From Acidobacteriota bacterium (GTDB lineage: Bacteria; Acidobacteriota; Vicinamibacteria; Vicinamibacterales; UBA2999): a stretch of DNA of 64,000 nucleotides. The stretch is taken from the NCBI GenBank assembly GCA_030697165.1, contig JAUYQQ010000015.1, positions 480,645 to 544,644 of the forward strand. Reading direction: 5' to 3'. Each line of letters opens with the position of its first letter. Within the stretch, counting starts at the first letter, position 1. The notes beneath the pieces were generated by a model that saw nothing but the letters and a program-made list of their open reading frames with translations, ran no database searches and was not told where the DNA came from. The translations under genes were made by a program, and so were the position numbers. Below are positions 37,972-45,450 of the stretch, one piece after another.

Positions 37972-39444
37972 TCAGACCCCTGGAATCACGATCTTGATTC
38001 GATCGCCGGCGGCCGGCTGCACGCTCACGTCGTGGTCGTTCATGATCGCCAGCGTCGCCGCGTTCACGATGCTCTTGCCCTGGCGAACGGCGATCGATTG
38101 CCACGAGTCGCCGGGGCGGACCACGTAGAAATCAACCCGGTTGGGCCGCACGCTCGCTGCTTCCGCAGCGGTGAGCATGCGGAACGACTGGATGGCCTGC
38201 ACCACGTCGCGATCGACCAGGTTGAACTCGGCTTCGGGGGCAAACCCGGCCACGACGTACATTTGCCGCCCCACGGCAATATGGGCGGCGCGCATCAGCA
38301 CCTTGCCCGTTCCCTTGGCGGTGCCACGATAGAGGCCCACGTGCGCCGGCTGGCCGTTGATCGGCTCGATGCGGCCGTCCACCACGCTGTAGCCGGCGGC
38401 CCGCATGGCCGCCACGGCCACGTCACCGACCGAACGGCCGCCCCCGGCGCCGGCGGCCTGGCCCGCGAGCCGCGGCTGTTCGACTTCCTGCAGCACCATG
38501 TAGTGCTCGGTGCCGGGCTCTCGTGCCATCACCGCTTCGGGCGAGTTGATCACATCCCACCCTTCCGGGAACGTGAGCCCCAACCGCAGCAGCGGGTGCA
38601 GGAACACGTTGCCGCGCACAATGCCATCTTTCGGGTTATCGCCATGAACCAGGCCGGCAATGCGGTCGAGATACTGGTCGCGATTCGTGCGGCTCGCGGT
38701 TGGCGCGGCAAACTTCCCGGCCACCGGAGTGGCCTGCCCAACGCGCGTCCCCGGGTCGGGGTGCGTGGACAACCAGTTGGGCACGCCGTCTTCACTGAGC
38801 GCGTCGACGCGGGCGAGCGTTGCCAGGAATCGCGGGACGCCGGACGGATCCCAGCCGGCGCGCGATCCGTACTCCACGCCCAGGCGATCCGCTTCGATCT
38901 CCGCTTCGCGGCCATGCTTCAGGAACAACACGCTGAGGCCCGCGGCGCCCAGCTCCGTGAACGGCTGCGTGCCCGGCACGAAGATGCTCAGGATAGTAAG
39001 GCCAATGCCCGCCTGCGCCTGGCGCGTGTACGCCTGCGCCGCATGCCGCGCCGTGACGTGGCCAATCTCATGTCCAAGCACACCCGCCAACTCCGACTCG
39101 TCGTCCAGGTAGGCGAGGATTCCGCGGGTGACGTAGATGTAGCCGCCGGGCAACGCGAAGGCGTTGATCGCGGGACTGTCGACAACGGTGAAGGTCCACG
39201 GCAGGTTGGGACGATGGGAGGCGCGCGCCAGCTCCTGGCCGATTTCGCTGACGTAGTTCTGCAGGGCGGGGTCGTCGTAGACCCCCATTTCGCGGCGAAT
39301 CTCGGCGTCCTGCTGCTGGCCAATGGCCTGCTCCTCGGCTTCGCTCAGCAGAGACATCTGGCTCTTGCCGGTCACGGGGTTGGTGGCGCACGCCGCAGAG
39401 GCCACGAGCCCTGCCGCCAAAAGGATGCAGGTTGCCTTCCTCAT
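37972..39444 (-). CDS. M48 metalloprotease lipoprotein with C-terminal LysM-like domain
   Basis: About 490 residues. A lipoprotein-like signal (ILLAAGLVASAACA) is followed by NPVTGKSQMSLLSEAEE, typical of BepA/YfgC-type proteases. The zinc motif HEIGHVTARH and the downstream Glu in EIEADRLGVEY are intact. HPDPGTRV marks the end of the protease domain. A middle domain of unknown type and a C-terminal LysM (YVVRPGDSWQSIAVRQGKS) follow. It likely works on outer-membrane proteins while bound to peptidoglycan. The ATG at 39444 is preferred; the longer frame would overlap the permease gene. Confidence 0.88.
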   Translation of the reverse strand: MRKATCILLAAGLVASAACATNPVTGKSQMSLLSEAEEQAIGQQQDAEIRREMGVYDDPALQNYVSEIGQELARASHRPNLPWTFTVVDSPAINAFALPGGYIYVTRGILAYLDDESELAGVLGHEIGHVTARHAAQAYTRQAQAGIGLTILSIFVPGTQPFTELGAAGLSVLFLKHGREAEIEADRLGVEYGSRAGWDPSGVPRFLATLARVDALSEDGVPNWLSTHPDPGTRVGQATPVAGKFAAPTASRTNRDQYLDRIAGLVHGDNPKDGIVRGNVFLHPLLRLGLTFPEGWDVINSPEAVMAREPGTEHYMVLQEVEQPRLAGQAAGAGGGRSVGDVAVAAMRAAGYSVVDGRIEPINGQPAHVGLYRGTAKGTGKVLMRAAHIAVGRQMYVVAGFAPEAEFNLVDRDVVQAIQSFRMLTAAEAASVRPNRVDFYVVRPGDSWQSIAVRQGKSIVNAATLAIMNDHDVSVQPAAGDRIKIVIPGV

Positions 39445-39481
39445 GCCCCGGGCAGTGCAACCCTCGTACCAAGGCCGATTG

Positions 39482-40405
39482 TCACGCTTTTCGGTCATCG
39501 GCGACGACATTGGTGGCCAACACGATCGCGAAGATTGCGACGGCCGGCGCGAGGGTCCACGGAAATCTGGCCACCGCGTTGTAGTTGCCGGCCTCGGCGA
39601 GCATGTTGCCCCAGCTCGCCACGGGATCGGGGAATCCCATGCCGATGAACGACAACGTCGCCTCGGCGAGGATAAAGCCTGGCAGCAACAACGTGGCTTG
39701 CACCACGAGGTGGCCCGAGCAGGCGGGCATTAGGTGACGCAGCAGGATGTGTCCCGGCCCGGCGCCAAGCGAGCGCGCGGCTTGCACGTACTCGCGATCG
39801 CGCTCGGCGGCGACAATGGCGCGCACCCCCTTCGCCACGAATGGCCAGCCCACCGCCACGAAGATTGCGGCCACCAGCACGAACACCGTCGTGGCCGGCA
39901 AGACGAGGGGCAACACCGACCGCAGCACCAGCACTACGTAGATGACAGGCAGGATCAACACGAAGTCGGCGGCTCGCATGATCGTGTCGTCGATCCAGCC
40001 GCCGCGAAACCCGGCCCACGCACCCGCGAGCGCGCCGATCACGACTGCACCGAGCGTGGCGAGCAGGGCCAGGCCGACCGAGGTGCGGGCGCCGTACAAC
40101 AGTCGCGACAGCACATCGCGGCCGAAGTTGTCGGCGCCAAGCAGGAAGACCGGCTGACCGTCGACCTGGCCGAACCACGGGAGCGGCAACGTTCGGGTCG
40201 GGTCGCTCTCGAAACGCTGTTCGAGTCGATCCGCCAGCACAACCGGATGCACGACGGGCGCGCCGGCGCCCTGGAAGTGCGGCCGCATGGGTGGGGCGTG
40301 CAGGAAGTCGCGAAACCCGCGGCCGGCCTCGTACGGCGCGAGCAGCGGCGCCGCCAGCGACAAGCAGGCCAGCACGATCACGAACCACGCGGCGCGGCGG
40401 GTCAC
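39482..40405 (-). CDS. Peptide/oligopeptide ABC transporter permease (OppC-like)
   Basis: About 307 residues with an N-terminal helix (AAWFVIVLACLSLAAPLLA) and the LLGADNFGRDVLSRLLYGARTS motif characteristic of OppC/DppC, then five helices. The EAA loop is seen as EYVQAARSLGAGPGHILLRHL. The C-terminus ends soon after the last helix (NVVADDRKA). The GTG at 40403-40405 overlaps the stop of the OppB-like gene (GTGA). It pairs with that permease to form the membrane channel. No ATP-binding subunit gene is in the window. Confidence 0.88.
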   Translation of the reverse strand: MTRRAAWFVIVLACLSLAAPLLAPYEAGRGFRDFLHAPPMRPHFQGAGAPVVHPVVLADRLEQRFESDPTRTLPLPWFGQVDGQPVFLLGADNFGRDVLSRLLYGARTSVGLALLATLGAVVIGALAGAWAGFRGGWIDDTIMRAADFVLILPVIYVVLVLRSVLPLVLPATTVFVLVAAIFVAVGWPFVAKGVRAIVAAERDREYVQAARSLGAGPGHILLRHLMPACSGHLVVQATLLLPGFILAEATLSFIGMGFPDPVASWGNMLAEAGNYNAVARFPWTLAPAVAIFAIVLATNVVADDRKA

Positions 40406-41370
40406 CGCGCCTCCTGCGAGCGAACCCGCGGGTCGGCAATCGCCAGCAGCGCGTCGGCGATCCACGTCCCGGCGGCCAGGAAGAAGGCGCCACTCGCGGC
40501 ACAGCCGGCCACCAAATACAGGTCACGTGCCTTGAGCGCGTCGTACATCAACCGGCCCAGGCCCGGCCACGACGTGACCACCTCCACCACGAACGAGCCG
40601 CTGAACAGGCTCCCGATCATCACGCCGTAGAGGCCCAGCACCGAGCGCAGCGACACGGGCCAGGCGTGGCGGACGATGGCCAGGACAGGACCGACGCCGC
40701 GCGCGCGGCTGGCGATGACGAAGGGTTCGCGGACGGCTTTTTCAATGGCCTGCGACTGCAGCCGTTCGAGGGTCGCCGCCAGCGGCAGGGCCAGGGCGAG
40801 CGCCGGGATCGGGAGATGGCGGGCCAGGTCGCCGAGCCACTGCGCCCAGGTGAGGTCGATGCCGCCAGACGAGGTCATGCCGCCGACCGGCAGCCAGCCG
40901 GTGCGGGCGGCGAGAAACACGAGGGCCAGCGAGCCGATGAGCGGTGGAATGGACAAGGCCAGGACCGACAGCACGCGCACCGCGGCGCGGCCCAGGCCGC
41001 GCGAGCGGCTGCCGGAGTAGACGCCGAGCGGCAAGCCGATGGCGGTCGCCAGCAGCAGCGCCACCAGCGCGAGCACCGCGGTATTGAGTGCGCGTTCGCC
41101 GACCAGTTCGGTCACCGGCCGGGAGTACAGCAGGGAGCGGCCGAAGTCGAGCCGGACGGCGCCACCCAACCACGCGAGGTATTGCACCGCCAGCGGCCGT
41201 TCCAGTCCGAGTTCGGCGCGGCGTTTCGCAAGCGCGGCCGGATCGAGAAAGAGGGCCTGTTCGGACGTGATGTCGCCGGGGGCGAGCGTGGTCAGCAGCA
41301 GTGAGGCGGACGAGACGACCAGGACGAGCAACAGGGCGAACCCGAGACGCCTCAGGAGATAGCGTCCCAT
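40402..41370 (-). CDS. Peptide/oligopeptide ABC transporter permease (OppB-like)
   Basis: 322 residues with six helices. The N-terminal helix is GFALLLVLVVSSASLLLTTLAPGD; the rest includes RLDFGRSLLYSRPVTELVGER and the EAA loop (EPFVIASRARGVGPVLAIVRH), both OppB/DppB hallmarks. It forms the channel with the OppC-like subunit encoded by the overlapping downstream gene. The residues following RAL in the second half are Ala/Leu rich. It lies six bases after the binding-protein gene stop. Confidence 0.88.
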   Translation of the reverse strand: MGRYLLRRLGFALLLVLVVSSASLLLTTLAPGDITSEQALFLDPAALAKRRAELGLERPLAVQYLAWLGGAVRLDFGRSLLYSRPVTELVGERALNTAVLALVALLLATAIGLPLGVYSGSRSRGLGRAAVRVLSVLALSIPPLIGSLALVFLAARTGWLPVGGMTSSGGIDLTWAQWLGDLARHLPIPALALALPLAATLERLQSQAIEKAVREPFVIASRARGVGPVLAIVRHAWPVSLRSVLGLYGVMIGSLFSGSFVVEVVTSWPGLGRLMYDALKARDLYLVAGCAASGAFFLAAGTWIADALLAIADPRVRSQEAR

Positions 41371-41376
41371 ACGCCG

Positions 41377-43137
41377 CTACTGCCCCGTCGCGGCCGGCGA
41401 GCGCACCGTGATCGTGTCAGACGCCCACAGCAACTGCGGACGCAGGATGGTCGGCGACATCGATCCCACGCGGGCACTGACACCCATGTGCATGCGCGGC
41501 GCGACGAAGTAGATGATCGGCAGGTTGTCCGCGAAGATGTTCTGGACCTGGTCGAACAGGCGCTTGCGTTCATCCTGGTCGGTGCTGGAGGTCATCGCGT
41601 GCATCAGGTCGTCGATCTGCTTCTCCCACTCGGTCGCGGGGGTGACCTGGCCCATATTCCAGATGTGGGCGGAACCCGAGCTGAGCCAGAAGTCTGGATT
41701 CATGGCTGGATCGAGGTTGCTCGACGAGATAAAGAATGAAATCGCCTCGAAGTCGCCCTTGACCAAGCGCTGGATGAGCGCACCCTGCTCGAGGGCGACC
41801 ACGTCCACGGCAATGCCGAGCGGCCGGAGATCCTCGCGCAGCACCGCCGATCCGCGTTCGAGCGAGGAGTTGCCACGGAAGGTCAGCAGCGTGAAGCGGG
41901 CTTCCGTGCCCTTCTCGTCTTCGAGCCACTCGTCCGCATCGCGGTTGGCCAGGCCCAGGCCGGCGAGCAGGTCCTTCGCCTTGTCCAACGAGTGCGCGTA
42001 GCGGGGCACGTTGGGCGAGAACCACTTCTGGTTTCCGGGCGTCACGGGTCCCCAGATTGGCACGCCGGCGCCGAGGAACACCGTGTTGGCGAACGCCTCG
42101 CGATCCACGGCGTGCGAAATCGCCTGGCGGAACTCTTTGCGCGACATCCAGCTGCCGCGCGGGTCCCTGGCCCACTGCTGCGGGCGCAGGTTGAAGAAGA
42201 AGAGATCGGGATCGGTGCTGACGCCAAGCTCCAGCAGCTGGAGCCGGCCCTGGTCCACGAGCGGCCGCAGCGTGGCAACGTCTTCGGGGCGCACCTGCTG
42301 CTGCAGCATGTCGATCTGCCCGGACTGCAGGCGCACCAGCTCCGCATTCTGGTCCGGCACGACTTCGAGCACGAGCTGATCGAGGTACGGCAGGGCGACG
42401 CCGGCGGCGTCCTTCTTCCAGTAGCGCGGGTTGCGGTCGAAGATCAGCCGCTGGCCTGGCTCGTAGCGGGTCAGGACGAACGGCCCGAGCGACACCAGCT
42501 CGGTCAGGGGCGTGGCCACGCCCCACGCCTGCGGGAACGTGCCGGCGGCGAGCGCCGCCTCCAGCTTATGCTTCGGCGCCAGCGTCAGGTTGTCGAGGAG
42601 GGCGATGCCCGGCCCGAAGGCCCCGGGATAGGTAATGACAACAGTTCGCGCGTCGGGCGCGGCCACCGCAAGGGGTTGTCCGCCCACCCGTAGCGAACTG
42701 GCGAGCACGCTGTTGACCTTGGGGTCATAAATGGCCTGGAACGAGAACACGACGTCGGCCGAGGTAAAGGGGGTTCCGTCGGACCACGCGGCTTCGCGCA
42801 GCGTGAGGGTAAAGGTGCGATTGTCCGGGGACACGGTCCACGATTCGGCCAACGCCGGTTCGATCTCCTGCGTCGAGCGGTTGACACGAATCAACTTGCT
42901 TTGCGTCAGCTGGGAGATCAGGTCGGTCGCGAAGTTCTGGTCGGCCCACCGGTTGAACGTCCGTGGCTCGCTGCGCAGCGAGGAACTGAGCACGCCGCCA
43001 CGGGTGATGACGTCGGAGAAAACAATTTCTGTACCCGAATCCTCGGCTGGTTGTTGGCTGGACCACCAGCGCCAACCCATGAACGCCATCACGCCCACCA
43101 GCAGAACGCTCAGCAATGCCCGCGGTTGTCGGTTCAC
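41377..43137 (-). CDS. Peptide ABC transporter substrate-binding protein (OppA/DppA-like, SBP family 5)
   Basis: 586 residues. An N-terminal membrane helix (LLSVLLVGVMAFMGWRWW) is followed by a family 5 binding protein: FATDLISQLTQSKLIRVNRS, LAESWTVSPDNRTFTLTLRE with WSDGTPFTSADVVFSFQA, then RRLIFDRNPRYWKKD-type and KEFRQAISHAVDREAFAN motifs. The helix has no cleavage site or lipobox that I can see, so it may be a membrane anchor. It delivers peptides to the two permeases. The start is GTG. A palindrome (43150-43167) lies 12 bases upstream. Confidence 0.88.
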   Translation of the reverse strand: MNRQPRALLSVLLVGVMAFMGWRWWSSQQPAEDSGTEIVFSDVITRGGVLSSSLRSEPRTFNRWADQNFATDLISQLTQSKLIRVNRSTQEIEPALAESWTVSPDNRTFTLTLREAAWSDGTPFTSADVVFSFQAIYDPKVNSVLASSLRVGGQPLAVAAPDARTVVITYPGAFGPGIALLDNLTLAPKHKLEAALAAGTFPQAWGVATPLTELVSLGPFVLTRYEPGQRLIFDRNPRYWKKDAAGVALPYLDQLVLEVVPDQNAELVRLQSGQIDMLQQQVRPEDVATLRPLVDQGRLQLLELGVSTDPDLFFFNLRPQQWARDPRGSWMSRKEFRQAISHAVDREAFANTVFLGAGVPIWGPVTPGNQKWFSPNVPRYAHSLDKAKDLLAGLGLANRDADEWLEDEKGTEARFTLLTFRGNSSLERGSAVLREDLRPLGIAVDVVALEQGALIQRLVKGDFEAISFFISSSNLDPAMNPDFWLSSGSAHIWNMGQVTPATEWEKQIDDLMHAMTSSTDQDERKRLFDQVQNIFADNLPIIYFVAPRMHMGVSARVGSMSPTILRPQLLWASDTITVRSPAATGQ

Positions 43138-43149
43138 TTCTTGTCCAGT

Positions 43150-43167
43150 CGGCCAATAGATTGGCCG
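43150..43167. promoter_or_regulatory. Perfect palindrome upstream of the oppA-like gene
   Basis: CGGCCAAT-AG-ATTGGCCG: 8-base arms with a 2-base centre, 12 bases before the GTG at 43137. It may be an operator or mRNA leader hairpin of the transporter operon. On the plus strand it is followed by GTTTTA, so a weak terminator is a second reading. Confidence 0.45.
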
Positions 43168-43362
43168 GTTTTACGCGTGCACGGAGATCGAATTTCGCCC
43201 GGTTTGCGTGCAGAACAGTATTTCGTGGCACCGCTGACCCGGGCCGGGCAACGGCTTGGCCGTAGTTCGGGGGCGGCCCGAAGCGCGACCGCCCGCATCG
43301 TAGAACACCAAACCCTGCCGATGCAATCAGTTAGCCGAACGTGGCGGTCGCCACGGTCCGGG

Positions 43363-43377
43363 TGGCACCGCCCGTGC
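43363..43377 (+). promoter_or_regulatory. Sigma-54-type (-24/-12) promoter before the HTH/subtilase operon
   Basis: TGGCACCGCCCGTGC against the consensus TGGCACGNNNNTTGC: 9 of 11 defined positions match, the GG and GC pairs are intact and their spacing is exact. Transcription would start near 43389, just before the AAGGAG of the HTH gene at 43406. A small dyad, GTGGCG-GT-CGCCAC, lies upstream at 43341-43354. A sigma-54 activator is encoded at the end of this gene group. Confidence 0.6.
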
Positions 43378-43405
43378 GATGTCTGTCGGTCAAGGAGCAC
43401 CGTTC

Positions 43406-43618
43406 ATGGACGTTCAAACGCTGACCTACAGCGGACCAGATTTTCAGCCACGGGTGGGCCGTAGCGTGAGCATCGAGCAAGCCGCGCAGCTGCTCGCCGT
43501 CTCCCGCCGCACCGTCTACTACCGCATCCGTGACGGTCGGCTCCGCACCATTCGCACCCTTGGGGGCTCCCAGCGGGTGCTGATGGACTCGGTTGAAGAA
43601 ATGCGCGGGTCCCATTAG
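43406..43618 (+). CDS. Small helix-turn-helix (excisionase/MerR-type HTH_17) protein
   Basis: 70 residues. After a 17-residue lead, the HTH reads SIEQAAQLLAVSRRTVYYRI, followed by RDGRLRTIRTLGGSQRVLMD, the usual wing. Such proteins bind DNA as small regulators or excisionases; no integrase or phage gene is near, so regulator is preferred. AAGGAG precedes the ATG, and a sigma-54-type promoter sits 29 bases upstream. It is the first gene of the plus-strand group with the repeat-tailed subtilase, 65 bases before it. Confidence 0.75.
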   Translation: MDVQTLTYSGPDFQPRVGRSVSIEQAAQLLAVSRRTVYYRIRDGRLRTIRTLGGSQRVLMDSVEEMRGSH

Positions 43619-43683
43619 ACCCGCCTCGCACCGCCTGACTGTTACTTGCACTTAATTGCTTGGTCCTGACTTTGGAGTCCCTG

Positions 43684-45345
43684 ATGGAGAACCTGCAGCC
43701 GACCGCCCGCACACGCCGCGGCCGATCACAACCTGCTTTTCACGGTTCCACCGCCGCGTTCACGATCGCGGTCCTCCTGCTGGCGTGTGTCACCTCGGCC
43801 GCGGCCAGCGAGCGGCGCGCACGCCTTTCGTCGGATCTGGAGGCGCACCTCAACTCGAGCTCGTCGGCGCCGATCGACATCATCATTTCCGGGTCGCAGG
43901 AACGGATCGACCGTCTGGCCAGGCGGCATGGCCTGGTGGTGAAGAAGGTCCTGTCGTCGGGAGCGGTGCTCACGGCCTCGAAGCGCGCGATGGCGGCGCT
44001 GTCGCAGGACGTGGAAGTGGATGCGGTGTCAGGTGATTCGACCGTGCGCTCGCACCTGGCGGTGGCGGCCAATACCATCGGCGCGGACGCCGCGTGGGCC
44101 GGCGCGATCGCGACGCTTGGGGCGGTCGACGGGCGTGGCGTGGGGGTGGCCATTATCGACAGCGGCATTGCCGATCACCCGGCCCTGCGGAACCGGGTCG
44201 TCGCGAGCGTGGACTTCACGAGCGGGCGCGGCCGCGGCCGCGATGACTACGGCCACGGCACCCACATTGCCGGCATCGTCGCGGCACGGTCGTTCCGGAA
44301 CTCGGCAGAGGGCGCGGAGAGTGGCATTGCGCCGGCGGCGCACCTGGTCAACCTCAAGGTGCTCGGCGCCGATGGCACGGGCCAGGCCAGCGACGTGATC
44401 GAAGCCATCGACTGGGCGATTCGTTATCGCAAGGACTTTGGCATCCGCGTGCTGAACCTGTCGCTCGGTGCGGCCCCGACGCAGAGCTACAAGGACGACC
44501 CGATCTGCCAGGCGGTGGAGCGGGCGGTCAAGGCCGGGCTGGTGGTGGTGGCGTCGGCTGGCAACTACGGCACCAATGACAAGAACCAGCAGATCTACGG
44601 CAGCGTGACCTCGCCGGGCATTTCGCCCTACGCGATCACGGTCGGTGCGATCCGCACGCAGGGCACGGCCGACAAGTCGGACGATGAGGTGGCGCCGTGG
44701 AGTTCGAAGGGCCCGACGCTGGTCGACCACATCGTGAAGCCCGACCTGGTGGCGCCAGGCGCGAAGATCATCTCGACGGCGGCAGCGGGGGCAACCCTGA
44801 TGACGCAGTATCCGGAGCGGCTGATCGACGGCCCCGGGTCGCGCGATTACTTCTCGATGAGCGGCACCAGCATGTCGGCAGCGGTCGTGTCCGGCGCGGT
44901 GGCGCTGTTACTGGACGGGCGCAGCGACCTGACGCCGCTGCAGGTGAAACTGGCACTGCAGGCCAGCGCCGACTTCATGCCCGCAGCCGGATTGCTGGCA
45001 GCCGGCGCCGGCAGTCTGAATCTTGAAGATCTGGGCGGAGTTCTTCCAATCGTAGGAAGTCTGAGCCTTACGAAAGACCGCGGTTTCGCGTATCCCGCTG
45101 CTGCGAGACCCCTAGTGGAGTCAAACCAGATCATCTGGGGTGACCAAATCATCTGGGGTGACCAGATCATCTGGGGCGACCAGATCATCTGGGGCGACCA
45201 GATCATCTGGGGCGACCAGATCATCTGGGGCGACCAGATCATTTGGGGCGACCAGATCATCTGGGGCGACCAGATCATTTGGGGCGACCAGATCATTTGG
45301 GGCGACCAGATCATTTGGGGCGACCAGATCATCTGGGGCGACTAA
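43684..45345 (+). CDS. Secreted subtilisin-like peptidase (S8) with twelve C-terminal QIIWGD repeats
   Basis: 553 residues. Signal peptide about 20-42 (AFTIAVLLLACVTSAAAS), inhibitor/prodomain about 45-110 (IDIIISGSQERIDRLARRHG), then the S8 domain with Asp159 (AIIDSGIA), His191 (GHGTHIAGI) and Ser396 (MSGTSMSAAVVSGA); all catalytic residues are present. After a linker (about 445-480) residues 482-553 are twelve contiguous copies of QIIWGD, ending directly at the stop codon. Start ATG 43684 follows GGAG at 43674; an upstream TTG is rejected. The tail could be a secreted peptide source, a beta-solenoid, or a surface-binding tail. Downstream lie a micro-ORF with the same motif, an HD-GYP protein and a sigma-54 activator. 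Confidence 0.92.
   Translation: MENLQPTARTRRGRSQPAFHGSTAAFTIAVLLLACVTSAAASERRARLSSDLEAHLNSSSSAPIDIIISGSQERIDRLARRHGLVVKKVLSSGAVLTASKRAMAALSQDVEVDAVSGDSTVRSHLAVAANTIGADAAWAGAIATLGAVDGRGVGVAIIDSGIADHPALRNRVVASVDFTSGRGRGRDDYGHGTHIAGIVAARSFRNSAEGAESGIAPAAHLVNLKVLGADGTGQASDVIEAIDWAIRYRKDFGIRVLNLSLGAAPTQSYKDDPICQAVERAVKAGLVVVASAGNYGTNDKNQQIYGSVTSPGISPYAITVGAIRTQGTADKSDDEVAPWSSKGPTLVDHIVKPDLVAPGAKIISTAAAGATLMTQYPERLIDGPGSRDYFSMSGTSMSAAVVSGAVALLLDGRSDLTPLQVKLALQASADFMPAAGLLAAGAGSLNLEDLGGVLPIVGSLSLTKDRGFAYPAAARPLVESNQIIWGDQIIWGDQIIWGDQIIWGDQIIWGDQIIWGDQIIWGDQIIWGDQIIWGDQIIWGDQIIWGDQIIWGD
45127..45342 (+). repeat. Twelve-copy 18-bp in-frame tandem repeat encoding QIIWGD
   Basis: Twelve contiguous 18-bp units CAGATCATCTGGGGCGAC with no spacer and no length change. 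Differences occur only at third codon positions: GGT in units 1 and 2, CAA in unit 2, ATT in units 7, 9, 10 and 11. Every unit therefore encodes the same six residues. The stop codon follows the last unit at once. Confidence 0.97.
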
Positions 45346-45390
45346 CGCTTGCCGCTGCCTTTAACTGCACGATTCTGCGAGGAGACGAAC

Positions 45391-45420
45391 ATGGCAAAGC
45401 TCATCATCTGGGGCGAATAG
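45391..45420 (+). CDS. Nine-residue micro-ORF MAKLIIWGE (candidate peptide)
   Basis: ATG GCA AAG, then codons for LIIWGE and a TAG. An AGGAG ends six bases before the ATG, one of the best-placed ribosome binding sites in the region. The last 18 sense bases match the subtilase repeat unit at 15 of 18 positions, and the peptide ends in IIWGE instead of IIWGD. It sits 45 bases after the subtilase and 30 before the HD-GYP gene. It may be a signal or effector peptide, a translated leader controlling the next gene, or a decayed repeat copy. I know of no described homologue. Confidence 0.55.
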   Translation: MAKLIIWGE

Positions 45421-45450
45421 TAAACACGGCGCTATTCTAGCGACGCCTCT

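Noticed and set aside
43406-43618. HTH gene considered as excisionase of an integrated element
   Set aside because: No integrase, att-like duplication or phage genes nearby; the sigma-54-type promoter and gene order suit a regulator better.
43647-43659. Second sigma-54-like site (TTGCACTTAATTGC) before the subtilase
   Set aside because: The spacing of the two elements is one base short, and sigma-54 spacing is strict.
44847-45332. Antisense frame translating as MIWSPQ repeats opposite the subtilase tail
   Set aside because: It is the mirror reading of the QIIWGD repeat and runs on through the subtilase domain with no family likeness or ribosome binding site.
45127-45342. Repeat array considered as CRISPR
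   Set aside because: The 18-bp units are contiguous without spacers and encode a constant peptide in frame.
45366-45379. Sigma-54-like site near TGCACGATTCTGC before the micro-ORF
   Set aside because: The GG pair is missing and spacing is one base short.
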